The notes: a model not told the origin generated them from the letters alone. A stretch of DNA of 64,000 nt from Hippophae tibetana (GCA_037013495.1 CM072809.1:5045001-5109000); one strand, 5' to 3'; counted from the first letter of the stretch, positions 11,888 through 22,850 are shown. Numbers and translations are program-made.

Positions 11888-12750
11888 TTACGGGATAGGA
11901 TTTGTGGGAGAATGAGTGGTTATGAAATTCGAAAGCTGGTATTCATTGCCTATGTTCTCCCTCTGAATGACAGGTTTGGAATAGTACGAATATTGTTCAA
12001 AGAATGTGACATCCATTGTATTATAGAATCGTTTTGTGATAGGAGAAAAACATTTATACCCTTTCTGGTATGATGAATACCCTAGGAATATGCATTTGAT
12101 GGCTCGAGGATCAAGTTTGCCACTATGATGTAAATGGACATAAACAGAACATCCAAAAATTTTAAAGAGAATGTGGGACACAATTTTGGTGTGTGGGTAT
12201 GACTCAAGTAGAGTATTGATAGGTGTTTTAAACAAGAGGACACGAGATGACATCCTATTGATAAGATAGGTAGCTGTAAGAACAACATCCTTCCAGAAAT
12301 GTTGAGGGACATGAGTTGTGAACATGAGGGATCTAACTACCTCGAGAAGATGCCTATTCTTTCTTTCAGCCACCCCATTTTGTTGAGGTGTGTCAACACA
12401 TGAGCTTAGATGGACAATCCCTTGACTTAACAGATAATCAGTAAGGGTAGAAGTGAAGTATTCTTTAGCATTGTCAGATTTCAAAACTTAGATTTTTGTT
12501 TGAAATTGGGTTTGAATCATTGTATTGAAGTTTTTAAAAATTTGACATGCTTCAGATTTTTCTTTCATTAGGAATAACCAAGTGATTCGAGTATGATCAT
12601 CCACAAATGAAATGAACCAACGTGTCTTTGTGATGTTTTTGATTCGAGAAGGTCCCCATATATCAGTGTGAATTAATGAGAAAGGATGTGATTTTTTATG
12701 TGGAAGATGCGGATATGAACTTCTAACATGTTTTGAAAATTGACATACTT
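11888..12750 (-). pseudogene. Copia integrase
   Basis: The minus-strand frame from about 12750 reads SLIHTDIWGPSRIKN (first catalytic Asp), FISFVDDHTRITWLFLMK, then KSDNAKEYF (second Asp) and QQNGVAERKNRHLLE (catalytic Glu), so the D,D-35-E core is preserved. The C-terminal part follows (KIFGCSVYVHLH...CIFLGYSSYQKGYKCF). A stop just before the second Asp (near 12490) and another at 11885 interrupt the frame. Confidence 0.85.
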
Positions 12751-13367
12751 CACACTGAAAATCTTCTGAATTTTTTATTTCTAAAGGATGAAGGAAAAAG
12801 TTTCTGTAAATACTTGAAATTAGGATGACCTAAGCGATAGTGATTCAACATGATTTCACCATCTTTATTGGACTTAAGTTTTAACAAAGCTTTATTCTGA
12901 TAAGAAACTTCGGATACAACTTGGTGGGCTTGTCTTGCTGAAGGTTCTTCACTGCTGAGGATATAGAGTCCCGAGCATTCTTTAGCACTGCTAATCATCT
13001 TCCCCGAATCCAAGTCCTGAAATTCACATAGGTTATGAACAAATTTAGCCATACCATTTTTATCACGGGTGAGTTTAGTAATTGATACAAGATTACAATC
13101 AAGTGTAGGAACAAGAAGGATAGAATCTAGAATAAAGAGGTTTGAAATTTTGGCTGAACCAATTCCTGTTACTTTGGATACTGAATCGTCGACAATTCGG
13201 ACCGTGTGTCCATTCTGGTAGATTTTAAGATTCATGAGAAGAGGAGCATCACCCGTCATGTGGTCTGAAGCACCTGAATCAACAATCCATGGTCTCGTAA
13301 CCTGTTTCACACTAAGAGCATTGAAGGTGTTACCTGATTGAGCTATAGTGGCAGATGATGTGGTCAA
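12751..13367 (-). pseudogene. Copia aspartic protease and pre-integrase domain
   Basis: The frame contains PWIVDSGASDHMTGD, the intact retroviral-type aspartic protease active site, then LDCNLVSITKLT and a gag-pre-integrase motif (LNHYRLGHPNFKYLQKLFP). It is separated from gag by a stop at about 13368 and from integrase by a frame change near 12780. Confidence 0.85.
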
Positions 13368-13370
13368 AGA

Positions 13371-14334
13371 TTATCCAAATAATTTTTGGAGGAGATCAAT
13401 TTGTTCCTTGCTAAACAGAGCAAATTCAGGTGACTCAGTGCCTTGAGATTTGGAGGCAATTTTTCCATAACTTTCTTTGTTGATGTGCTGTGCGAATGGT
13501 GGTTTCCAATCAGTGGGCTTGCCATCAATTTTCCAATAGGTTTCCTTAGTATGACCAGGTTTACGACAATGATCACACCAAGGTCTTCCACGACGAGGAC
13601 GGTTGTCTGTATTATGAGAGTGCTGGTGGCCTCGAATAGCAAGTGTAGATCCTTCTCCAGTCACGAAAATGGTAGATTGAGGACCCATCATTACTTTCTT
13701 TCGACTCTCCTCTTGACGGACTTCAGAGAAGGCTTCACGAATGTTGGGCAAGGGTTTTGTTCCGAGAATTCTACCGCGCACATCATCAAGATCTTTATGG
13801 AGTCCCAGTAAAAATTTGAAAACCCGTTTCCTGTCAATAAGCTCTTTGTACAAGATGTTGTCTGTTGGACAGGTCCATTCGTGAACCTTAAAGAGATCTA
13901 ATTGCTGCCAACATCGAGTGAGAGAGTTAAAGTATTGTGTAACTAACAACTCGCCTTGACGAAGATCATGGAGGATGTTTTCGATCTCAAATAGTTCGGA
14001 CATTATCAGAACTGGAATAAGTGTCTTTGGCGGCATCTCATATTCCTTTGGTAGTTTTGTAGAGAAGAAAATTCTCTCCAATTTTATTTGTCATAGAATT
14101 GATCAACCAAGACATCACTATATTGTTTTCAGATTTCCATGTTTTGTATTGTAGATCGTCCTTGTTCGGAGCTACTGAATCGCCAGTAAGGTAATCATCT
14201 TTCATCTTGTCGCATATAAACATCATGATGGATTGGGACCACTGAAGGTAATTATGCCCATTTAATTTGTGACTAGTGATGAGCATAAGACTGTTTTCCG
14301 TGGAACCAGTAATTATAGGTTTTCCCGTAGCCAT
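13371..14334 (-). pseudogene. Copia gag
   Basis: Starts at 14334 (MATGKPIITGSTENS..., with HKLNGHNYLQWSQSI, the usual Copia gag N-terminus). A frameshift near 14060 leads into the second frame (14081-13371) with the gag core and a knuckle CDHCRKPGHTKETYW in which the last Cys of CX2CX4HX4C is Tyr. The knuckle is therefore damaged. Confidence 0.85.
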
Positions 14335-14656
14335 TTATTTCAATTGTAGATTATATATGGATTGAAATTTGTAGGTTTTTTTTTTTGGATAATCTGTCGG
14401 GTCGGGTGGGTAGGGTTTCCCGGGTCGAGTATGGGTGGACCGGGTCGAACGGGTAGGGTTTTCCCAGGTCAGGTCAAGATATATTACAAATAAACTAGTT
14501 TACGGGTATTGGAAACAAAAAAAAGGAAAACAGAATGAAGTGTCGACTTACTAACTTGCGGGACTGAGGCAGACGAAGATGATGATTGGCGACAACGATG
14601 ATGATTGACGACGACGATGAAGAGATGGTCGGCGACAACGATGATGGTCGGCGACG
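14335..14656 (-). other. GC-rich leader segment of the nested Copia
   Basis: Between gag and the captured gene piece the leader holds two related G-rich stretches (GGGTCGGGTGGGTAGGGTTT and a similar copy, about 14397-14480) and a trinucleotide-like region rich in GATGATG/GGCGAC (about 14570-14680). Both stand out from the AT-rich surroundings. No retrotransposon protein is encoded here. Confidence 0.55.
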
Positions 14657-14950
14657 ATGATGACTGGCGATGATGGTGATGATCCCTTGTTTGAGATGTT
14701 GACTGGTCTAACTACAATCATGAAACACCGTGCTTCTATTTTGTTAACCGATCAATCAGTTTACACCGTTGTGAATACTTGCTTTCAAGTTATTCAACAA
14801 TCAGTTAGTCGTGGTGATTTGCTTCAACGAAATGCAAGGTACACAATGCATGAACTTGTACAAATTATATTTTCTCGGTTGCTTGAGATTGAGGTTGGAT
14901 TTGAATCTGATACGGTAGATGTTGATGGTGACAGAAATCAAACGTCTCCT
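14657..14950 (+). pseudogene. Captured ARF-GEF (GNOM/GBF1-type) gene fragment
   Basis: The + strand frame 14657-15085 contains, over about 85 residues, FEMLTGLTTIMKHRAS, LLTDQSVYTVVNTCFQVIQQ, LLQRNARYTMHELVQIIFSR and LLEIEVGFESDTVDVDGD. This closely resembles the N-terminal dimerisation (DCB) region of large plant ARF guanine-nucleotide exchange factors of the GNOM/GBF1 class, which act in vesicle budding. There are no stops in this part. It lies between primer site and gag of the Copia element, antisense to it, and is only a small piece of a gene that normally encodes well over 1,000 residues. The tail after about 14950 is retroelement leader. The family call is from memory of conserved motifs. 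Confidence 0.65.
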
Positions 14951-15047
14951 GAGAACTATTTATTTCGGAAGAAAAAAAAATTCCTTCCTCGGACAGAATT
15001 GGTGAGAACACAATTGGATACCAAGAACACAATTGGATTTCAAAAAT

Positions 15048-15059
15048 GCTCTGATACCA
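15048..15059 (-). promoter_or_regulatory. Primer-binding site of the nested Copia element
   Basis: On the minus strand TGGTATCAGAGC follows the 5' LTR directly. It confirms the orientation and the LTR border at 15060. Confidence 0.88.
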
Positions 15060-15288
15060 TGAAGATTATATTACGAGAGATATGATCGAGATAATTGGAG
15101 TATATATTTTTACTTCATTCTCTGATTTTCTTTAATGTATATACAACACTATAAATAGGAAAATAAGAGATTAGTGGTCACTAAGCTAGCAATATAACAG
15201 CTGGTATCAACAATAATTACAGCTTGTTTTACACTGAATAATACAGCATATTCATCACTAATAAAGTAGATTCTCAGAAAAGTCTACA
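15060..15288 (-). repeat. 5' LTR of the nested Copia element
   Basis: 229 bp, matching 9818-10036 over nearly its full length. Flanked on the outside by the target duplication ACAAG at 15289-15293. Confidence 0.9.
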
Positions 15289-15293
15289 ACAAG

Positions 15294-15420
15294 AATAGAG
15301 TACATTTTTTGTTTCCAAAGTTCAAAATTACCTATTCCATCAAACTTGTCTTTCATACTTTAAATACCCCATCTAGAATTCTTTCGAGTGTGTGCTTCAA
15401 TGAACTGATTTTTTGGATTT
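15294..15420 (-). pseudogene. Start of the interrupted Copia gag
   Basis: Minus-strand reading MKDKFDGIGNFELWKQKMY followed by SILV is the N-terminus of a Copia gag. It continues, after removal of the nested element and one copy of ACAAG, into EQDVTKGISDDPEYPEDI at 9817. This joins the two flanks into one older element. Confidence 0.75.
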
Positions 15421-15510
15421 CCAAGACAAATCTGTAAGTTGATCAGGCTAGAGACTTATCAAGAAAATTTCAATCTTTCTTCCACAACCCTCCAAGCTCT
15501 GATATCAAAT

Positions 15511-16040
15511 TGGTAGGAAGTAATCTAACTTGAACACACACACGCAAAACACAATAACAAGAACAAGCAAGCATGCGCAAAAAAAAAAATAATGAACACC
15601 AATATTTTTACGTGGTTCAGTCCAACATTTGTGAACGTAATTTACGAGAGGGTAAACCCTACCAACCTTCCACTATGAGAACTTTGATTACACACTCAGC
15701 AAGCCATAGAAACTAGGCTGCACAACTACCTCAGTTTACAATCAAGAACAACAATTCACCGTTTTCTTGGAGCTTCACAACTCATCTCACTCTCAAAATT
15801 GATCTGATAAAAAAACTAACTAGGGCACTCAATTCAGGTTCTATTTATAGGTACAAGCTTTACAACATCGGGTAGTAACAATCTCGATCAGCTAGGTTGA
15901 GTAGCAGGTGCACTAATGTGATGCACATCAAAACAGTTAAATGCCTCTTGATTTCAACTGCCTTACATATTTGTGTTATGTCAATGACAGCCTTACATAT
16001 TAGGTGTAACTAACTAAATGCTTCAGTCATAATTCTTACA
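15511..16040 (-). repeat. 5' LTR, family 2, of the composite element
   Basis: Lies directly upstream (minus strand) of a slightly decayed primer site at 15496-15507 (rc of GCTCTGATATCA). Proposed ends are TGTAAGAATT (at 16040) and CTTCCTACCA (at 15511), about 530 bp. It does not match the LTR at the other end of this structure. The right border is inferred from the TG/CA rule and the start of BBX22-like intron sequence. Confidence 0.6.
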
Positions 16041-16243
16041 GTATATTGTAGAGATTTTGATGTTTTCTAGTTTATGACCCTAGTTATCTGCTGGAGCTTT
16101 TTGCTTTATGAAACTCATTACATTTTTTCTTCGTCTGCTAGTCATGTGATTCATGCTTCTCTATTTGTTTCATTTCTTTAATTCATGAATTAAGTCTTTG
16201 TCTGTGAACTACTTTGTCATGACATATGGGTCATGTCTTGCAG

Positions 16244-18899
16244 GAGACTGTTGGTTACTTCTTCTGTCTAGAGGATCGGGCTTTACTCTGCAGAAAGTGT
16301 GATGTGGCTGTCCACACAGCCAATACCTTTGTGGCTGGCCACCATAGGTTTCTGCTAACCGGAGTGAGAGTTGGTCTTGAGCCTACTGATCCTGGTGTTT
16401 CCTCACCATCTAACAAGTCAATTTGTAGGGTGAAAATGTCAGAAGCAAATTCCCATCCTGCATCTGAAAAGGAGACCCCGATGCCACTTTCTGGGGAGCA
16501 CAGCATGGTATTGCCAATGTCAGAAACAAGTGCTTGTCCTGTGTATAGAAGAGAGAACTCAATGCCACTGGCTGGTGAATGCAAAAGGATAGTAACCATG
16601 CAGGCTGGTGGACTTCAGGATTTTACATCATCAAAGGAGTCATTTACTGGGGGTTCTATTGGTGGAAGTATTCCACAATGGAATATAGATGAATTTATGG
16701 GGCTAAATGAGTTTGATCAGAATTTTTATTACATGGGTAATGGATCATCCAAGGTACGTTTGTAGTTATAACCCAACCTTGGTGTTCTGCACCAAATTCC
16801 TTGCATTTGCAAACACGCACAAGCGCACACGCATGCATGTAGAGACCCTCAGGAAAAGACTAGCAAGCCAGGTATAGGCACTTTGCAATTTGCATGTATC
16901 TGCGCTTGCAAGGAATCATGAGATCTGATGGTCAGCCTCTAACCTTCCATATTGTTATAGTCTTTACCGGAGTAAAGGTTAAGTATGAATTTAGTGGTAA
17001 CACTACTCATGGGGAGTGATCTAATTGTCTGTATTTTGTTCCTAAAATCAAACAATATGGTTGGTATAAACTGCCTTCTTTTGGTTGATGTGATGACTAT
17101 GACACCCATATTGTATACGGGCAAATTTTCTTCTTTTTGGTTTCACTCTGTAGTTAAATAGTTGCAACTTGCAAGGGATATAATTTTGAAGGAACTTACC
17201 TAGTAGCTTTCCTCAGATGACAAAGTTAGAATACTACCTATTTGTTATAGACCATTTGAATTTCTCATCTCTCATAGTTTGGTTGCAAAACCTGAATTTT
17301 CTTGGCACTCTTTGCTATTGCTGATGACTAATACATTTGCAGAGCTATTGTTCATGGGGAAAAACCGGGCAATTAAACCTTTTGTTATTTCTAGGCTCAT
17401 TTTTATTTTTACTAACCGGATGGAAGGAAGTATTTGATTGTTCACAGGATATAAAACTAGGCTAGAAGCAGTGCAAAATTTATTTTTCTGATTGTAGTTC
17501 CTTGTACTTTTAAGCAGTCCATCTGGTTGCATGGTTTTGTAATAGTTTTCTTATTCAATAGAAGTCATTTATTATTGGCCCAAAAAAAAATTGGATATCT
17601 CAAAATCCAATGATGTATTCATTACAATTATTCAAAAAATGCAAGATTAATGATAATCTTCATGTATCTGTGAGTAGTATCCAAAAAAAGGGAGAAATTT
17701 TCTCCTTTACTAGGATAACAGTGTGTCTACGTACATGTAATCATTGTAATGAGTAATGCCTCTTTTTTAATGGCCAAATATGCTGGATCAACTAATTTAG
17801 TCTTTTGTAATGTTAGGAATAGTTAAAAAAATGTATGGGAAGTTGAAACGTTGGTTATGGGTTGTTAAGTTCTAGCCTTGATTAATATTAATTAATTAAT
17901 AAACTGATGAGCTAAATCATTTATTAATGTTTCATGCGTTTATGTGAAGTGAAAGCCAAAAGTCATTCTTATGCTTTATATATTCACAAACTGCAGAGTT
18001 GTGTAGATGCGTGGTGTAGTGTGTTAGAGGAAACACCCAGGCAAAGAAGAGAGATTGCTTTTTTTTCCTTTTTTGCACGTGTACGAGAGAATAGGCAGCC
18101 AAAACATAAAGAACAATGTGTATTTTTGGATTCTTTATTTTGGGTATGTGTACGTGTACGTGTACTTGAGAAATTTGATGTAATGGGATTTTAGGTTAAA
18201 TATTATTCTTGGGATACAGTATTATATTAACGCTCTTGCATCAAGAAGTGATATTAATGAATTTATTTGTAACTTGGTGTGAATTAGGCTAATTTGTAGA
18301 ACCAAGCAAATTTCTCGTGTCTTATTTTCTTGTTATATTTGCTTGCGCATTTGTTTATTATATTTGGTTATTTTTGTGCTTCTGTTGGGGCCAATAATAA
18401 CTTTTCGAAGGGGATAACTTGATTTTTGCTTATGTCTCAACTTTGACACATTAATCCTCACTTATCTGCAGTCAAGCTAGTAAGAGTAACTCTAATGTTA
18501 CCATTTATGGAAAATTAAAAGCTTGGATGGTGGTTGTTACGAACAAATAGCAATAGATATTTTACCAGTTAAAAATGTCCAAGTAGTAGAATCTCATTTC
18601 CTCTATTTGATGTTGAGACATAGCATGACTTTGCTTCTTTATATTTGCTCTAATTGTATCAGGCTGATGGCGGCAAGCTTGGGGATTCGGATTCCTCAGG
18701 GTTTTGGGCAGCTGAAGAAGAACTTGATGATGGGTGCTTAGGTCTGGTACCCGACTCCTGGACTGTGCCACAGATACCTTCCCCCCCTACTGCATCAGGA
18801 TTAAATTGGTCGAAGAATTCTTATAGTTCACTGAACTGCACAACATTTGTTCCTGACATATGTGACTCTAACAGTGCCAAACGCAGGAGGCAATTCTAA
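16244..18899 (+). pseudogene. BBX22: BBX22-like B-box protein, exons 2-3 only
   Basis: Exon 2 (16244-16753) encodes most of the second B-box (GYFFCLEDRALLCRKCDVAV, then GHHRFLLTG) and a Ser/Pro-rich middle. Exon 3 (18663-18899) encodes DSWTVPQIPSPPTASGLNW and a basic end AKRRRQF, typical of two-B-box class IV BBX factors that regulate light responses with HY5 and COP1. The 1.9 kb intron has GT/AG ends. Exon 1, which should carry the start, the first B-box and the first Cys pair of the second B-box, is absent: only about 200 bp of intron separates exon 2 from the retroelement LTR ending at 16040. What remains is open (249 codons with the stop). It could be a truncated pseudogene or part of a new transcript. 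BBX22 rather than BBX20/21 is favoured by its neighbours. Confidence 0.85.
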
Positions 18900-19902
18900 T
18901 CCCTGGATTTTAATTTTCCATGTTGATGAAGTTAGCAATGTCTTGTTTGGATATGCACGTGGTATAGCCTTGAATATGATATTCTTTATCATAACAGCGC
19001 TAGTGCTGTGTGCAATGTGCTAGTGATTTGTAGGGGAGAGATTTGTCTCTGTACTTGCATACAAATTTGTAGATTTAATGGAGATGCATATATTTTTGGT
19101 TGATTGGTGAAGTGCGGGCCTAAGATATTTTCTTTTCTTTTTGATTAAACTCCTAAGTAGTAGTAAGTAGTAATATCCTTACCAGTTGGATTTGGATTTA
19201 TATGCTTATTTTAATATGGATATTTAAATGATTGTTATCAAATGATTATTGATCTTTTCTTTTTCATGTAAATAGGTGTAAGAAAACTAGGGAGAAAAAT
19301 GATGGTTCGATTTGATGTTATTTAGGAAGAGGTTAGTGGGAATTTTGTTATTAAATCGATTGTAGACTAATTCTTTTATTTATTTATTTACGAGTATTCA
19401 CCATACTCATAATTTTAAGTTTCATGTTACTCATACCGTTTATATATATAGTTTAGTCAAATATTTTTAAATAATATTGATTTTTAAAAAATACAATTTA
19501 ATGGTATATGTATTTCTAGTTGTAATTAATCTTTTTTATTTAATAATTATTTATTTATTTAAGTTTTTAGAGTTATTAACCTGTATACTTTTAAATGGTT
19601 TGTTATTCAAAGGTTATTATTATTTATCAATTTATTTATTTAAATAATTTGTTATATATATAAAACATTAATAGAAATATATGTGTGCTTCATGTACTAT
19701 ATTATTGATTCACATCATGCAGTTAAATTACATTACATGATGTTTGCCTCCCTTATTTCCCTTAGAAAGATTTCCAATTAACGTCGACAGTCTCTTATAC
19801 GTAGAAATTGCAGATTCAAGAGAGCTTGTGTAAGTAAGGTTGTGTTGAATTAATGGCATGCTATTCAGCTGATGACTAAGTTTGAGTTCTTCGGGGTGGG
19901 GG
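18900..19902. other. BBX22-like 3' region and AT-rich spacer
   Basis: The first 150-250 bases after the stop are probably the 3' UTR. The rest is AT-rich spacer with short TTTA runs. No gene was recognised. Confidence 0.5.
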
Positions 19903-20237
19903 TAGGGCTGTCCAAAAACTGGGCCGGATCGGATCGGATCGAGCATTTTTGTAAATGAAACGGTTCAATTCAGTCCGCATTAAGTAAAATCGATTTTAAA
20001 ACGGTTCGGTTCGATTCAGTTATAAAATATTATAAATCGGTCGGACTGGACCAGTTTTATTAAATAAATAATATTTTTTATATAAAATATTATAAATCGG
20101 GGTATATATATATATTTTTTGTTTTTGAGTTAAGATATTCAGCCGTTAACACTTAACCCTAACCCTAGAAATTGAAATCTCATTTCTTCTATGCTTTGCG
20201 TTCGCCACTTCGTTGTCTACGCTCTGGGTCTGGCCTC

Positions 20238-20425
20238 GTCGCTTCCACCAGCAGTTAGCCACCGTTCCTCGTGTTGCTTTCACCAGCAACTAGTCACCGT
20301 TCCTCGCGTTGCTTCCACCAATAGCTAGCCATTGTTCCATGCGTTGCTTCCACCAGAAACTAACCACCTTTCATCGCGTCGCTTTCACCAGCAACTAACC
20401 AACTCTCCTCGCGTCGCGTCGTGTC
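20238..20425 (+). repeat. 35-bp minisatellite in the hAT leader
   Basis: About five tandem copies of a 35-bp unit of the form TCGTGTTGCTTTCACCAGCA followed by ACTAGTCACCGTTCC, each differing by several substitutions. It ends shortly before a possible start, ATGACAATCATGGACG, near 20427. Confidence 0.75.
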
Positions 20426-21965
20426 ATGACAATCATGGACGAAAATCACGAAATAGGTATGTGATCTACTACTACTGGTAGTAGTTTTTTCCTGAATAAA
20501 TTGAATGGTAAGTCTGAAGTCTGAAATCTGAATGGTATGTCGTTTTTTTGTTAGTCTGAACTCTGAAATCTGAATGGTATGTCATTTTTTTGTTAGTCTG
20601 AACTCTGAAGTTTGAACAATTTTTTCTCATAGAGTTCAATTTTTTTTTAAATGGTGGAAACTAATTAATACTGTTAGAACTTATAATTTCAGTTAAATTT
20701 TTCGTACGTTGTCTCTCTTTTAAAGCTTAATTATTTTGATTAAGTTCTCTTTATAGATTAAATATATATAGTTCATTTTATTAATGTTTGATCATTATGA
20801 ATTTCAAGAGGTACAGATCTACCCCCAAGAATAAAAAATCTTTGTCATCAATTTGTTCATCTACATAGTTCATTTTTAAGTTTAAGCTAATTATAATCAT
20901 CATGATGCATTCCACCTTTCTTATACCCATATGTTAGAAGGTAGAGTTATTTTTTGCCTGTTGGATCCGATTCTAATTCTCATCAAATTGTTATCAATAT
21001 TTGTTTGATCTAGAAAGTTAATTAAACTTAGAGCTCAAATTCATGTCTTGTTGATGGTCTGAACTCTGTAGAGTGTTCTCAGGATTGGTTCTGAGTGAAC
21101 AACAACCACTGTGGAGTGTGAACTCGTTTAGATAATAAATTTCTCTTAAAAAAAAGGCACAGGTTTAAGAGCATTTGTATCCAATATATATTTATTTATT
21201 TATATGACTATTCTCCTACATTTAAAAAGTGTTTAAACAAATTACCTTAGTATAATCACAGTTCACAGAATACATTGATCTTTACAATTAAATGTGTTTT
21301 TTTATTAACATGATTTGTGAATATAAATTTTTATATATGATTTATATATAATCTGTATTTTTGTCATAAAATGTACATAAATTGTGGTGTTTTTGTTTTA
21401 TAGGTTCTTATTAAATCATATTAGTTCTTAATTTTTAAAATATACATAAACGATGTTTAAATTAATATTGTTATAGATTGCATAAAGTTTCTGAATACCA
21501 AATTGTATTATTAATTCATTAACGCCCGATATCATATATGTAGCTATAAACTAAATATTTATGCAGATAATTATATTTTAAATGTAACTAATTCACAAAG
21601 TTAATAAATAATAAAAAAACAAAGTTTTTATTAGCATTCAATTGTATAAAATTAACATCTTTGTAATGTAATGGCACCAAATATTTTGTGAAGCACTCAA
21701 ATTTAAGGTAATGTCTTGGATTGTTTCAATGTGAGTCGTGTAAATGCTATTTAAAAAAAATTCACAAAATGTCCTTCACTATAGGTTTATTTTATAATTA
21801 AGCTTAGCTGAAAATAAAAATAAATTCTTTAAACGTTCTATAATCTATTAATTATATACACTTTGGTGAATGATATTATGTTAGTTTTGAAATGATTTTT
21901 GATTAAGTACAAAACGTAATATTTTAATATATTAAAAATATGTACTAATTTATATTCTATATATA

Positions 21966-22830
21966 GGTGATGATGTACATGAGTTTATTAGACCAATTCA
22001 ATTTACAGACTTTACTATGTCTATGATTAAAGACATTGAACCTGAAATTCATCCGAAATGAAAAATCTACCACAGAATTTAAATGACTCATCTTCAAAAA
22101 AGAGAATAGAAGTAAGTAATGTTCACCCCGATAACAAATCTGATATGAAGAAACCAAAAAAATTTAGGTCAGAAATATAAAATCATTATTCATATATGTT
22201 TTCCTATGATATGTAAAATCCTAAAGCTACATGTTATTATTATAAAAAAAAAGTTATGCTGCTCATCCCACAAGGAATGTAACTACTTCAATGATATATT
22301 ACTTCAAAAATTTATGTAAGAAGATTCCTAAAGAAGTAATAAAGGACAAAAGATGTTAAGTTTTCAAACACAAAAAGGAGAGGATAATAGGATAACTCAT
22401 AAATTAGTTGCTCTATCATTTGATGCAAAACGTGCTAGAGCTGCTTTGGCAAAAATGATTATTATTGATGAATTGTCTTTTAGGTTTGTTAAGGGTGAGG
22501 GATTTAAAGATTTTATAGTTGAAATTTGTCCTAAGTTTCATGTGTCATCTCGTCAAACAATTTCTAGAGATGTGTTTCAACTTTATTTAGATGAGAAAAA
22601 AAGTTTGAAGAACTTTTTCATAAGTGAAAAACAAAGAGTTTGTTTTACTAGTGATTGTTGGATTTCAATTCAAAATATTAATTATATTTGTTTAACCACT
22701 CATTATATTGACAAAGATTGAAAATTACAAAAGAGAATTATAAAATTTTGTCAAGTTGAGAATCATAAAGATGATACAATTGAAAGAATGATAGAACAGA
22801 GTTTGCGTGATCGGGATATATGTAAAGTAT
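21966..22830 (+). pseudogene. hAT transposase remnant (BED finger and N-terminal half)
   Basis: A degenerate BED zinc finger can be read around 22220-22330 (CYYYKK...AAHPTRN...YFKNLCKK, with frame changes and a lost Cys). The frame 22353-22721 gives ALAKMIIIDELSFRFV and ISEKQRVCFTSDCWIS, both characteristic of RICESLEEPER-type hAT transposases. A stop replaces the expected Trp after HYIDKD, and KRIIKFCQVENHKDDTIE follows. The catalytic and dimerisation parts further downstream are absent. Confidence 0.75.
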
Positions 22831-22850
22831 TCACCAAGTTTTTCCTTTCA

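Larger units (their letters stand above)
9818..15288 (-). mobile_element. Nearly complete Ty1/Copia element nested in another gag
   Basis: 5,471 bp element with LTRs at 9818-10036 (3') and 15060-15288 (5'), both beginning TGAAGATTATATTA and ending AGTCTACA in + reading. It is flanked by a perfect 5-bp duplication ACAAG (9813-9817 and 15289-15293). It has a primer site at 15048-15059, a polypurine tract (10037-10050), gag, protease, integrase, RT and RNase H in the usual Copia order, and an unusual leader carrying a host-gene fragment. It interrupts the gag of the surrounding element, whose reading frame rejoins across it (...KQKMYSILV / EQDVTKGISDD...), so it is the younger insertion. Several stops and frameshifts make it non-autonomous. 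Confidence 0.92.
6277..16040 (-). mobile_element. Composite Copia structure with two different LTR families
   Basis: Read on the minus strand it begins with one LTR type (15511-16040), a primer site (15496-15507) and the start of gag (to 15294). After the nested element at 9818-15288 it continues with gag, protease, integrase remnants, reverse transcriptase and RNase H (9817-7000), a polypurine tract and a second, unrelated LTR (6277-6981). The 6277-6981 LTR matches the element at 58887-61647, while the 15511-16040 LTR does not. Outer flanks (CTTTC at 6272-6276, GTATA at 16041-16045) do not form a target duplication. The integrase core is missing near 9135, a plausible junction between two parental elements. 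Confidence 0.7.
19903..22850 (+). mobile_element. Decayed hAT (RICESLEEPER-like) transposon
   Basis: Begins with TAGGGCTGTCCAAAAACTGG, similar to the ends of plant hAT elements, followed by a CGGTTCGGTT-rich subterminal stretch. A leader, a BED-finger remnant (about 22220-22330) and a transposase fragment follow. The 3' half of the transposase and the right end are missing, so the right border is approximate and no target duplication can be checked. Confidence 0.6.

Noticed and set aside
16255..16599. Minus-strand open frame in BBX22-like exon 2
   Set aside because: Antisense of a clear B-box coding exon with conserved Cys/His residues.
17934..18194. Open frame within the BBX22-like intron
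   Set aside because: Low-complexity, no family resemblance, and lies between matched GT/AG splice borders.
18523..18771. Separate open frames around BBX22-like exon 3
   Set aside because: Alternative-frame and antisense readings across the intron 3' end and exon 3.
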